Assembly: GCA_010094045.1 (NCBI GenBank)
Contig: ML986634.1
Coordinates: 62,001-126,000, forward strand
Source of the DNA: Lojkania enalia
Lineage: Eukaryota; Ascomycota; Dothideomycetes; Pleosporales
DNA length: 64,000 nucleotides
Reading direction: 5' to 3'
The position numbers and the translations under genes are program-made. Shown one piece after another: positions 46,471 through 57,848 of this stretch; the stretch's first letter is position 1; each line of letters starts with the position of its first letter. Under the pieces are notes generated by a model. That model was not told the origin of the DNA. It searched no databases and saw nothing but the letters and a program-made list of their open reading frames with translations.

Positions 46471-46743
46471 TTACTGATTGCGCTGTTTGCCAGCGCGTGG
46501 CCTGTCTCGCATGGCTTTTCTGATGACGCTTGTCCGATGGGTACCTGCGTAGGGTTCCCGGGTAGCTTGCGGCGGGAAGTCTCGGCGCTTGCTTGTTGGT
46601 GCGGGCACGCGGTTCTCGGTTGAAGAACCAGACCGAGAGCGCTGTTGTTCCCTGGACAGGTCTTGCCCCGAACCAGATATCAAACGAGATTGCGAAACTC
46701 TGGACGGATTCTCTTGGTCGTGAGCAGGATTTTGGTAACTCAT
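46471..46743 (-). CDS. Doubtful small Arg/Ser/Gln-rich ORF
   Basis: An open minus-strand frame of 90 codons starts MSYQNPAHDQENPSRVSQSR and is rich in Arg, Ser and Gln throughout. It has normal GC content and a biased but protein-like composition, like the disordered tail of a fungal protein. The frame continues open for some distance upstream, so it could be the last exon of a longer gene. I found no convincing partner exon or known family. It may equally be noise in the ATG8 downstream region. Confidence 0.22.
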   Translation of the reverse strand: MSYQNPAHDQENPSRVSQSRLISGSGQDLSREQQRSRSGSSTENRVPAPTSKRRDFPPQATREPYAGTHRTSVIRKAMRDRPRAGKQRNQ

Positions 46744-48590
46744 TGATTGGGCTGTTGAATTTTGGAGCTGTCGGACTGTCCGGGCGAATATTGCATGCGG
46801 CGCACTGGATAGAAGCTTGACACGATCGAACGATATTGCGTCTTGATATGGCGTATAAGTATATTATTTCGAAGTATGGAGACTATGCCTTCCTCCAGCT
46901 CTTCCTTCCCCCTCTCCTCCGCTCCGTCTCTCGGGCATTTCACTTCTAGCGACTAATGAGACGCAGAAGTCTAGACCCCCTCTTCGCAGTCTCGATCGGC
47001 GTCGCCGCAGCACTGACACGCATAAGCCGAGAAGAGAAAGAGAAGGGACGGAGTATGACAGAGACGGTGGATGTTTTCAAGCGCAGGGCGAGGGGCGCAT
47101 GGGATGGGTGGGGGAAGTGAGCGTCTGCGTTACATTACTGGAAGATTAGACGAGAACGAAGCTACAAGGCTGGCTACAGAGGGGACAGGAGCTTAATTAG
47201 GAGATAAGACGTGCTGTGAGAGGTGGGGTAAATGTCCCGGGGTATGGGAGGGCGGTTGTGGCGGTGTGGGGAGGAGTCTTAGGCTATGGGCGTGTATGAT
47301 TCCAAGGACGAGATACCCGTACACCGCTTCATATTTTCTAATGGCATAATATGGTGGACTGGCCGCACTCAGAGGGACTGGAGCTTGCTGCTGGTGCGGT
47401 GATTATCATTTTTCGACGATGCTCATCATCATCGGAACTGCACGCTCGCTCCACGCCGTCGCGTACTCTTCGACAATCAAACGCTTCTTTCACGTGTCGT
47501 TATAAGATTGCTTTTTCTAGTCCCAGATTTTTGGCCATCTAGTACAAGAAAGGCGATCCTTGGTCTCCAACATTCCCACCTATTCATCTTGATTGATAGA
47601 GATGTTTTTGCCTCTCATATGAGCGTCTTCTAGACCTTTTTTTTATTCCCGTCTTCTTTTGATGCCTAGCTTTGTAGAACATGTTGGTGAGCTGCATTAA
47701 TTTCTAGTCTCCAATACATGTTGCCGTCACTAGGGAATTTTATTGCGTTCGGAGACACATGGCAAGTGTGCTTCCATTCTTTTAGAGCTAAGGCATTTCC
47801 ATAGGATTCGCATGCTTCTAGCATCTGTCAAAGATAGGAGTTTCTTTCAACCGCGAATGAGTCGACTTAGCATATCGAAGAACTCTTTTTTGGTTTTCAA
47901 GTGGCTGTCCATATTGTCTATTTGCGTTTGTTTTTAGTCTTGTACATATCCCCTAGAGGCTTCTGATTTTAGAATAGAGAAGGGAAAAGGGACAGTTCTC
48001 ATGCTCCTGGGCCATTGCGTTTTACAGTTGTGTTCTACGTTGTCCGACTTTCACACTGCCATGCTGAAAAATCAATTTTAGACCTCTAGTCTGATATAGT
48101 GCGTTAGGCTGAGGTTTTAGAATTAAGGATATGTAGACTTCCAGGTTTGTCGTCCATGTTATGTTGAAGGTCAAGCGAGAATGGACCCCTCACCCACCCT
48201 TCTGTCGTCCCTCTCCCGCCTTTGTACCAACAAAAACGCCGAAAACGAGCCATACTGTCGATAGCGGCCACAGATTTGTTAAGGTGAAATCCACCGACCG
48301 TTTCAGCTGAATTCAGCAATGAATCGGCGGACTAGTGGGTAAGCGAGTGGTCAGAAGCGAGTAATCGCTACCTTAATCCTCCAACTCTGGGCCCTAGCTC
48401 GGTTGGGTATATTGAATGAAGACAAGGTCTTACCCCGTTCCACTCCATCGTAGTGGGCTATCGTGTTTGATTAGATCAATTGCAAATCTATAATCAGCCC
48501 AAGGGATGCGACAATGATCAAGGTCCCACGAGACCTTGTGAGCTGTAGAAGCATAGATGCTGTGGTGGGAGAAGGGGCTTTGTTTTTGCC

Positions 48591-48615
48591 TTTTTTTTTT
48601 AAAAAAAAAAAAAAA
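48591..48615. repeat. Poly-T/poly-A palindrome
   Basis: Ten T residues are followed directly by fifteen A residues, then a short TATATTTAAAAAA tract. It is a perfect self-complementary arm pair inside the AT-rich island. Confidence 0.8.
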
Positions 48616-50513
48616 TATATTTAAAAAACCTAATTCTGTTTGTCTACTAAAGGCTCCTTTCTTCGGTTTAGGATGGGGTGATTGGGGACGTATTTTTTTT
48701 GCTTTGAATGAGCCATGAGATGGCCCGAAGAACGTTGTATGAGGAAGATGGTCAACAGGCTGGCTCCAAAGGTGTTGGTGGAAGCAGCATACCTCACTGC
48801 TGTAGGATTTCTAGTCAATACCGGGGGAAATATGAGGGTCGAATTGATCGTACAAGCCTAAATATTCTTGTGCTTTTTCGACTTAATCGCCGGGAAAGAG
48901 ATCGTTGGATAATACTGAGATTTTAGTTTGAGAAGCGGGCACCACTGCCTTCTCTAGGCCTTTTTGAATTGTTGTAGAGAACGTGGCTTTGAGACGCCAA
49001 AAATTTTAGTGTTTTGTGATTCTTCCTGTAACGCTTGCGGCGTTGCTCAACAGTATTTATCTTAAACCATCCAATTTCCAGAAAAGGAGCATAGCTCAAG
49101 AGAGGGGTAGTTTCCTTTTGAGGTAGATGCAATGGAGTCCAAAAATTCTCCAATCGCATGGACTGTAATGGGACATTGTTTGATTAGACTTTCGATCCAA
49201 TATCAACTTTTCTGGGTATCGGGAAGACGCATATCGCAAGACGTATTCCACTTCTGTAGACTCGATATCGAGAGCATTTCTTGGCCCGTCTGCATTTTTA
49301 AGGGTCTTGTCGATCTTTATCAATACATATAGTGTTTCTGAGCCATTCTGCAACAATGTATAGGCTTTAGAATGAGTTATTTCTCGGAGATCTTGTCCTT
49401 TCGAAGTCAATGTGATGAACTGATAGTAATGGAGATTTTCTTATTTTCCCTCGCATGACGGCTGCGTTCTAAATTTTTTAGAATACCCGTTATTCTTTAA
49501 AGTTACCACCTAGCCCAAATACGTGCATGCGGTACATCTTTAAGATATTCTAAATTTCTTCTAGGAATACGTAGTGATATTACGTGGTCTTTAGTACCAT
49601 TATGTTCCTAGCACCTATGCGATATATCCAACATACCTGTTTCGTACATTAATCTTTAGAGCATAATGCAGCAACATTTCGATTATTTGCCGACTGCAAG
49701 ATGACACTGGACTTGGAACCTTCCTCAGCCTTTCACAGTGCTATGTTCGTTCTTCTTTCAGAATGGGCGTCTTGAACTTCATCGATATCTTTGAATCAAA
49801 TGGAGGCACCCATCATTGCTTACTCTAACAGCCTTTGAACTCTGTAAGAATATCTTAGTAATCCCAATTCCTTTCATATTGTTCTCTCCTTGCGGCCTGC
49901 AAAACCCTTCACATGTTGTTGTTCATAATACTTTTAGTGACTGAGGAATTTGCTGTGTGCTTCATCGTAATTGTTGTGCTTGTTTTAGAGATAGAGATTC
50001 CTGTCATATATCCTGGATTTTATACTGCAGTTACGTGCACATTATAGATTAGAAATTTCCGTTCTAGACTCTGCTTTAAGCACATACATTATTTGAATTG
50101 CTAATTTTAGTGCATGTGCTTATCCTTGACAGTGGAATTTCTCTTCGAAATTATAATTGACATTTAAAAGCGCGTCTTTATGTCCAATACATTTCTATTT
50201 CGGACAGGTAAATATGTCTGGAAGATATGTTTTAGTTTTTAGAAGGTTGCATATATGACGGTTGGGTAGTACTTTTAGACTTCCTGTTGAGCACATATGC
50301 TATATTTAGGATTATGTAATTTCCCTACCATTCTCATTGAAGGACTTACGACTTCCCATGATCACTGTTGCTTCTTTGGGTCTTGATAGTGTCTGGATTT
50401 TCTTTCTATATTCGATTTGTTTGTCTTTGTTTGGTACGTATCGAGAATTGAAATATCGTTTAGTTCTCTAAATATATCCAAATCTTGCGGATATCTTTTG
50501 ATACTATAAAGTT

Positions 50514-50646
50514 ATAAGTATAGCACAATCCATACTAACGACTAACCTTGACATCATGTAATACTAAGATAGATAGTATAAATAGCCTTAATCCTCTATA
50601 GGTACGAATCAACGCAATTCTCCTCCTCATCTACCCCGATACTTTA
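50514..50646 (+). repeat. LTR-like repeat, copy 1 (RIP-degraded)
   Basis: About 130 bases align, in inverted orientation, with 51932-52058. The shared core reads GATAGATAGTATAAATAGCC and, 30 bases later, TTCTCCTCCTCATCT. Most mismatches outside small gaps are C/T or G/A transitions, as RIP leaves. The TATAAATAG within it resembles an LTR promoter. The left end is too degraded to define. Confidence 0.65.
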
Positions 50647-51924
50647 TAGGTATCATTCTGAATGCCTATCCAAAGCGTATAGTGCCTCTAGTATCTTATC
50701 ATTACTCTGTCATTGGACTGTAATATTACCTATATATCACCCTTTTCAGATTCATTGAAGTCCTGCGGATACGATACGCTCTGCTCCACTGGGCTTCAGC
50801 TAGTTTCTCTTTTCAAGACAATCCATTTCCCGTTACAGAAAATGGTCGTCACGGAGCAGTAGCGGCGAAATAATCTTTGTCAAAATTTCTATCATACTCT
50901 CCCCCTAGCCGAGATCCTTTTAGTGACTTAATATATCTATTCACTGCTTCCTATCTTCGCACGACACTCTGAGAATGACGTTTATCAATGGTGCAAAAGG
51001 TATATACCCTCTATTCCCTTCCGTCGAATTCGAGTCGCTTTTTATGAGGCAGAAATTGAATTCTGTCTATAACCTTTTCAATCCTAGGAAACGCAAGTGG
51101 CACCGCCTGAGTTGTTTTTTATGCTCGTCTTAGTCCCAAATCCATACTGCGTATGCCTTTCAATGCATTTCTCATGCATCATGCGCAAGTGGGATTATAA
51201 TACTTGCAGAATGCTCATTTTCAGTCCTAAAGACATCCGATTTATGTTGATACTCTCATAAATTTCAATTGTATAGGCCAAATACCGCCCGAGTGAGGGG
51301 CATTACATGGCTCGAACAATTTAGAGGCAATTCGTCTGGAGCATATTTCCTCAAGAGCAAAATTTTAAGCGTTTCATGCTTGAGAATTTTAGCATGCCTA
51401 ATAATTGTGATACCGGAGACCTTTTAGAATCCAATGTGTAGTGTTTTTGGAAGTACATCGGCTGATAAATTTGAATTATTTCGTCTTCCGGACACATTTC
51501 CAGAGAATGCGTACTGTTTTAAGTAGCTCCGTCATATCGTTACCTTGGGGTATGACGTTAGTTCGCGTCGGAGGCAAAATTGATTCTAGCTTTTGTAAAA
51601 GCGTTTCCCCTCTTATAGAGAGTATTAATTTCAGCATGCTCTAGATTTGCTGGGCTTATAGGAAGCCTTATGGTGAGCTTGCGAAAGAATTCTTAGTTCC
51701 TAGCTAGCACTAATTTAGCTTTTTATCGTATGAAGATTTCTAGATTCCCTGACATATCGGGCGCCCATGCGATATATTTCAGTGTAGTATAACCATTTTG
51801 ACAATCTGAAAGGCCCTTTTGGTCTAGAGTGGTGCTCGCATATTCCAATCGATCGTGCTTCTTTAGGTCATGTCGGACTTATGGAATCCACTGTTCCTAA
51901 ATCCCCTGTTCGAGGCATCGTCAT

Positions 51925-52082
51925 TGATATAAGGTATCAGCACAGATGAGGAGGAGAACTACGTTGATTGATATCTATGAAGGATCGAGGCTATTTATAC
52001 TATCTATCCTAGTATCATATGATATCAAAGCTAGTCCTTTATAGGAGCTGTGACTTATATAAACTTACATTTGAAACTAACA
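51925..52082 (-). repeat. LTR-like repeat, copy 2 (inverted)
   Basis: This is the inverted partner of the repeat at 50.5 kb. Read on the minus strand it begins TGTTAG at 52082 and ends ATATCA at 51925, so it has the TG...CA ends of an LTR over 158 bp. The same TATAAATAG-like box lies inside. The 5-bp flanks differ (GTCAT and CTCTA), so no target-site duplication supports a simple solo-LTR insertion. The pair could also be the terminal inverted repeats of a 1.5-kb non-autonomous element. Confidence 0.6.
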
Positions 52083-52836
52083 CTCTAGGACATCAACGAT
52101 CACCCGCCTTCATGTAGCGTCTTTGCTACCGCGGATTTTAATTTATCTTTAAGCCGGGGATTCTTGGTGAATTTGTTCCGTGCAGTCCGATTAGTGAAAC
52201 TACAATCCGGCATATAGTGTGTTTTGAGAAGTCTAAGCATAAATTCTAGGAAGCGGTTTTTTCTAGAAGCGCGTATGAATCAAGTTCAAAGGTTTTGATA
52301 TCACTTCGTAGCAACAGTAGAGAGATATGTTAACAATAAAATGCTACACACTGGTAGCTTTGCCGTCTTTCAGGCCTGTAACAAATCAGTACAGCATTTA
52401 AAAGTGCTACATGAATAAACCAATAGATCGTTTAGTCATCGGCAGTCGAAAAACGCGTGAAAGAGTGACAACAGGGATAGAAGAAAGTGGATCTGTTAAC
52501 CACTGTATGTACTATATATGATTTAGCATATATTCTTCCCAATGCATCTAGATGACGCGATAGTGATACTACTTTAAAATATATTATGCCCAACTTCATT
52601 TATTCCTTGAATCTCTTCCAGAATATGCATTTGCTGAATGTTATGAGCGGACTAAATGTATATACATAACTATCGATGCCAACGCTTGCGCGGGATACTA
52701 CTCAAACCAATGGAGATGATACGGTGGAGAAGTTAAAAATCATGCTCAAAGTCCCTATTAGTACATGATATTATTAATGAAATCGGGTACGTATGATAAG
52801 AAACAAACACCGGGAGAGCAATAGGTAACGTTCATT

Positions 52837-53788
52837 TTAGTTATGGTACACAGGCGTGCCTTTTACCCACCCTTTCAACTTGCAACAATGCCACTATGGA
52901 GGTCAGTTCTCCATCATTTGTATGTGGAAATAAGCTTCACTTACGGTGTCAGTCTCCGTATAATTTTCTCCGCTATTCTTCTGATCAATGCTCGCATACA
53001 CAGTCCATCCCTCTTCTTCAAGTGCTTCCAGTAAGCTAAGCAGCATCCCCCTCACGATCATCGTGTCAGTTCCATCAGCCCACCATGGCCTTCCATAGAT
53101 CTTAAATTCATAGACGCCAGGCGAGTGTTGGCCTCTGCTTTGTAGACGGTTATTTGGTAGCTTGGAAGCGAAAATGTTGTAGACTTCGGCTGGTACTATA
53201 AAAATTTAGCCTAGAATAGATATTAATTAAGATTTGCATACCATCTATAAACCTTATCCGGTCAGATCTTGAGAAACCAATGCAGCACCAATCACATTCT
53301 GCCGGAGCTGGATTCTGGTGTCTAAAGAGCAGAGTGTCTTTGTCGGCATTCTTTTTCGAGATATCCGTCGAGAGCGTTAATACCCAACCCTCTCCGTGTA
53401 ACGCCGCCAAAAGCCTACAAATTAATCTGCGAGCAGCAATAGCTTCATCCGCATGGCCTCGCCAAGGTTTACCGTAGAGTTTGATTTCTTGAGATCCTGC
53501 ATAGAGGCGCTCCGTCTGGATCCCGCGCATCCAAATTGTTTTGATAGTTTGACGACAGATCTCGACTATATTAGGAGGGAATTGGAGGAAGCGAAGTCGG
53601 TCTTCCATATGCATAGATAAGGAGGCGAAATGGGTCTGGAATGCGGTTGATGAAGAAGCGGTAGCTGTGCCATAGTCTGGAAGAAGGCCTTTGTTTCCAT
53701 TTGGCGGGATAGGATTCTTATCTCCATTCGATCCTGAGATAGGCCCTTGGGTTGGATCTGAGATGGGCAACTTTTCGTTTGGCCACAT
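52837..53788 (-). CDS. Uncharacterised protein with tandem duplicated domain
   Basis: Three minus-strand exons (53788-53242, 53195-52945, 52893-52837) join into 284 residues. Introns are 46 and 51 bp; using the nearer TTCTAG acceptor in intron 1 would give an immediate stop, so TTATAG was used. About 70 disordered residues lead to two homologous domains, 72-158 and 183-271. Shared landmarks are IKLYGKPWR / FKIYGRPWW, then a helix RLICRLLAALHGEGWVLTLS / GMLLSLLEALEEEGWTVYAS, then TDISKK / SIDQKN, then DKDTLLFRHQ / ETDTWHCCK. I recall similar unnamed proteins in other filamentous fungi but know no function. No signal peptide or TM segment is visible. It is divergent from the NLR-like gene at 54765. 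Confidence 0.8.
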
Positions 53789-54764
53789 GTTCAGTTCCTG
53801 AGGTCGTGGACTAGAGTCCCAATAGTGCAGAATGATATCGTTTCTCGAAATACAACCAGTCTTTTGGATGAGATATGAAGCATCTATCCCAAAGGCGAGA
53901 ACAGTGTGGGTTTAAATAAAATAAAATAAAATAAAAATGGCAATATTCCTTAAATTGAGAACGGAAATAGGGTCTTAGCTCTCAATGCCGGAGCTGATGA
54001 ACTATATCGCAGGCGCAATACAAGCTATGATAGAGAGATAGCACTGAAGTAAAACCCTAGCCAGCGACTGACCAAGGGATTATTCTCTGAAAAGCCCGAG
54101 GCTTGTCGTGCGTCGAGTTAACTGGAAGGTTAAAAGACTGGGAAGTTGGGCTGCGCCACCAAAGCTAACGGAAGGGGCAGTGTCCAGGCGGGGCTGTGCG
54201 TTCTTGCGCCATGCTTCGTCGATTTCCCTCATCGGCTCGCTTCGTACGACGTGGGTTTAACAGGGCGTGCTATTCGCTAAACGAAGTCCTCATAGCAAAA
54301 TCAGACCTCAATTTTCCAATAATTCATGCCAGATCTAACACACCTCTATAGGCTCCTATCATCCGGATGCCATAGCTCGCTGAAGTGGAAATATAGGGCA
54401 TATTCTGATTCGGACTTCATGAATCTATTGTACGGTAAGACTTACAACGAGCACCTTGTTCTTATGCAGAGACATACTCTTACTGCCTTGACAGTGAGAT
54501 TAGCCTTACGCGTTCTCTTGTCGACCACAAATCTCCATCTAAGCATTGTCATTGATTGCTTTGTCCAGAGTCCTTCAGCTCTCAAAGTAGAACGAGGCTT
54601 TTCGCAAGGCATATCTATTGGTGCCAAGGCTTCGGCAACCATAGAGGAAGCTATGAAGTCGAAGTCCTAGCTAGGCCTCAGCCTGATCGCATGATTTACT
54701 CCACTCAGACCCATGTGCTGTTAAGACATGCCAGACATCTTCTACTTATGTGACCATTGGTCTC
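53789..54764. promoter_or_regulatory. Shared upstream region of the accessory gene pair
   Basis: These 976 bases separate the starts of the duplicated-domain gene and the NLR-like gene, and must drive both. They contain a TAAAA pentanucleotide repeat and a plus-strand frame of 114 codons (54326-54670) that resembles no family and ends before the NLR start. No binding site could be assigned. Confidence 0.45.
53914..53937. repeat. AAATA pentanucleotide microsatellite
   Basis: Four AAATA/TAAAA units in the divergent promoter between the duplicated-domain gene and the NLR-like gene, about 130 bases from the start of the former. Confidence 0.75.
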
Positions 54765-57700
54765 ATGGAGCCGCTCACCGTCTTCAGCTTTGTTGTGAAC
54801 GTTGTGCAGCTTGTCGACTTCACTGTTAGGCTGCTAAAAGAAGCCAATGAGATTTATCATTCCGGAACAGGCCACTCCGCAGAACAGGTAGAGCTCAAAA
54901 AAGTCGCTGAAGACCTTTCGCGACTCTGTGACAATGTTCCATCGATTCCGGCGGACGAACAAGATCATGTACTCGGACAGCTGGGGCGTGAGATTTCTGA
55001 GATAGCTACTCTGATAAAGAAGGAAGCAAAAGACCTCATCACAGCGATCCAGAAGCTGAAGCTAAAGTATGGCTCAAGTAGGCATTGGGGAAGCTTTCGG
55101 CAGGCACTTGCGACTATCTGGCATCGAAAAGAGATAGATAAAATGCACAATAGGTTGAAAGGTCTACGGAACGACCTCCAAGCAAACATGATAACATACA
55201 TGAAGTAAGGTGTAAGTCTTAGGCATACTAGCGGTGCTAATATAAGTCGCAGAGTTCAGACAGAAGGCATTGTGAAAACCCTCGACAGTCTAAAGACTGA
55301 ATTCGAGAAGATGAAATGCCAGCGGGTAGATTCAATTGGAAGGCTCAATAGCCTTGTGAAAAATATGAGCATCAGTCAGTTGAGTAAAGAGAACTTATTC
55401 GATGTTGAGCGGCGACTAAACGAATACCATGCATTGCGCGAGAAATATGCAAGGGAGCAGGAGGTTTTAGAAAACCTCCAATTTACAGCCATGTTTGACC
55501 GATACCATGCCATCCCAGAAGCTCATTTAAAAACCTTTGAATGGATCTTTCACCCAAATCTTTTCCCCCAAACAGACCCACGCTCCACCGTTGCTTTCAA
55601 GCAATGGCTACTGTCCGATAACGGCGTTTTCTGGGTTTGCGGAAAACCAGGGAGCGGGAAATCAACGTTGATGCGCTATTTGTGCGACTGTCAGCAGACA
55701 AAACAGTATCTTACGACATGGGCCGGCAAAGATAGATTGGTGGCTGTTTCTTTCTATTTTTGGACGGCTGGTAGTGAACTACAACGCTCACAAAGAGGCC
55801 TTCTTCGACATCTGTTGTTTGAGATCTTGCGCGAGCATCCGGACCTCACTGAAATCTTATTCACAGACAAGGATAAATATCCGCATGTGTCCTTGTCTCT
55901 GCCGGACCTCTATAGCGCACTTCAGCGATTGAAAAGCCTTCCATCCACTACAAAATTCTGCTTCTTTCTCGATGGGCTTGATGAATACGGAGGTGACCAT
56001 CAGGATATTATCAACACTATCAATAAACTTGCCAGAATACCGAACATAAAGCTTTGCGTCTCCAGCCGGCGACACGTAGAATTTGAAGATGCTTTCGGAA
56101 CGGACCCAAACCGCAAGCTGCATCTTGAGCAACTTACTCGAGACGATATAGCGAAGTTTGCAAGAGATAAATTTGAAGAGACGACTCAGTTCAGAAAGGC
56201 TGTTCAGCAAGTGGATTCTGACTTTGACATTGTGGCCGAGATCACCCGCAAAGCGGAAGGTGTCTTCCTGTGGGTGTTTCTTGTTGTTCGGTCTCTCCGC
56301 AATGGTCTAGTTAAAGGTGACAACATGTCACTCATGCGGAAACGCCTGGATGAACTCCCATCCGATCTCCAAAAGCTTTTCGAAAATATAATTGCGTCTG
56401 TCGACAGTGTCTACCGGAGACGAATGGCTACAACGTTGCAAGTCGCACTTAGGGCCCCGGAGCCAGTAAATCTTGTAACCTATTGGCTTCTCGATGAAGA
56501 AAAAGGTTGGACCGGCAGCAAATTCGAGCTTGAAGAAAGCATAGGGACTGTACAAGCCATAGAGGGCGAGATGAGTAGACGTCTATATGGCCGATACTTA
56601 GGACTCCTGGAAGCAACTGGGACTCTAGGAACCCAGCGCGTCAATTTCATTCACCGTACAGTACGCGATTATCTAGACTCTGAGGCCGCACGGAATATTT
56701 TTGCCTTTCCAGATCTTAACTCCTACTCGAAAGCTTGCAAAGCGCTTATCGCCTACCTATCAATATATGGATCTAATGGCACCTATACTAATACTAGTCT
56801 AGAGCATTTTGTAATATTCTCTAAGTGGGCCGAGATCCAGAACGAAAATTTCGATATTGATATATTTAGCAAGATGAACCAGGTGGCAATTGAGAGATTT
56901 GGGTCCAACCAAGTGAGATTCCTCCGTGAATTGGTCCATTATGGGTGTGTCTCGGGACTAGAATATCTATTTTCTCGCGATCCAGAGCTCTTAACACACC
57001 ATGGTCGATTTCTGCTTCTAACCGCACTAGAAGCCCAGCCTTATATGGCAAAAAGGTTATTTGGACCAGCTTTGGTGGAGCGAGTTCTTAATTGGCTCTT
57101 TTCCAAGAGCAGTCGTGTCGTCCTTCAGGCATTGAGTGAATTATTTCCGGAATTCTTCTTAGGCGTCCTTGGAGAAGATCTGGGTTATCAAAACTCTTAT
57201 CTACCAGGCTATAACATGGAGCCCGAGGAATGGAAGACAACGCTAAATGTTTTACTTCGACATGGAGCTGATATTATTCATGTTCTGCGAGACAGAAGAT
57301 TCATCCGCGACCTCCCTTGGCTGCGGTTCAGCGAACGCTTTTTCACAGATATGTCTCATGCACTTAGGTCAGTGCCGAATCGTGAGCAGATCCGAGAGTC
57401 AATGCGGGATCTCCTGGATCGCTGTACAGAATTGTATTCCACGTTCCTAGAATATGGATTCGACCCCAACGTTCCTCTCGACGCTAGAACGGTCTGGCAG
57501 ATGTGGCTTTGGCAAATTTGCGACTTCCAAGTCAACCACGGGCTTTTTGAAACCCAATCTTTGAGATTAATGCAGGTCTTCCTTTCCAGTGGCGCAGATC
57601 CCTACGCATCGGTGTCCTATCAATCCGACCGTTTGAAGGAGGTCAAAATTTCAGTTGAACATATCGTGGATGGACTATTTGGAGAAGAAAGCCGGCGGGT

Positions 57701-57848
57701 CTTGTATCCTGTGCTTGAGGAGGCGAAAAGGGGATGGAGAGAGGCGCATGCCAGAGGATTAAATAGAGCACCTAGTAGGCGAAAAAGGCGTGGCGAAAAC
57801 CAGGTTAGATGTTCCCCATGGCACCATAATAAACGGCCAAGGCTGTAA
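54765..57848 (+). CDS. NACHT-domain NLR-like STAND protein
   Basis: Two exons (54765-55204, 55253-57848) with a 48-bp intron give 1011 residues. The first in-frame ATG is MEPLTVFSF. Residues 1-150 form an all-helical N-terminal domain of the type found on fungal STAND/NLR proteins. A coiled-coil linker follows (about 155-240). The NACHT NTPase has a P-loop GKPGSGKST (277-285), CFFLDGLDEYGG as Walker B (about 384-395), KLCVSSRR as sensor 1 and an HLEQLTRDDIAKFARD helix. EGVFLWVFLVVRSLRNGL and INFIHRTVRDYL-like blocks match the NACHT-associated helical region of these proteins. The C-terminal third is not a clean repeat array. It holds ankyrin-like fragments LLRHGADIIHV, FLEYGFDPNVPL and FLSSGADPYAS. 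Such proteins act in fungal non-self recognition and regulated cell death. The ligand is unknown. Confidence 0.9.

Larger units (their letters stand above)
45810..52836. other. Long gene-poor AT-rich island
   Basis: This 7-kb stretch has no well-supported gene. The first 1.5 kb is of normal composition and includes the ATG8 3' region. From about 47.4 kb to 52.8 kb it becomes strongly AT- and TpA-rich with only short frames, the appearance of RIP-mutated repeats. It contains a pair of inverted LTR-like repeats (50.5 and 52.0 kb) and a poly-T/poly-A palindrome. Parts of the 49-51.5 kb stretch may be the decayed body of a retroelement, but no reverse transcriptase, integrase or protease motif could be read. 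Confidence 0.6.

Noticed and set aside
49000..51900. Possible retrotransposon body between and beside the inverted repeats
   Set aside because: Scanning both strands gave no readable reverse transcriptase, integrase or protease motif. The idea is kept only as an inference in the island entry.
54326..54670. A 114-codon frame ahead of the NLR-like gene, considered as an upstream exon
   Set aside because: The NLR N-terminus already matches the usual MEPL-type start, and no in-phase splice junction connects the two.
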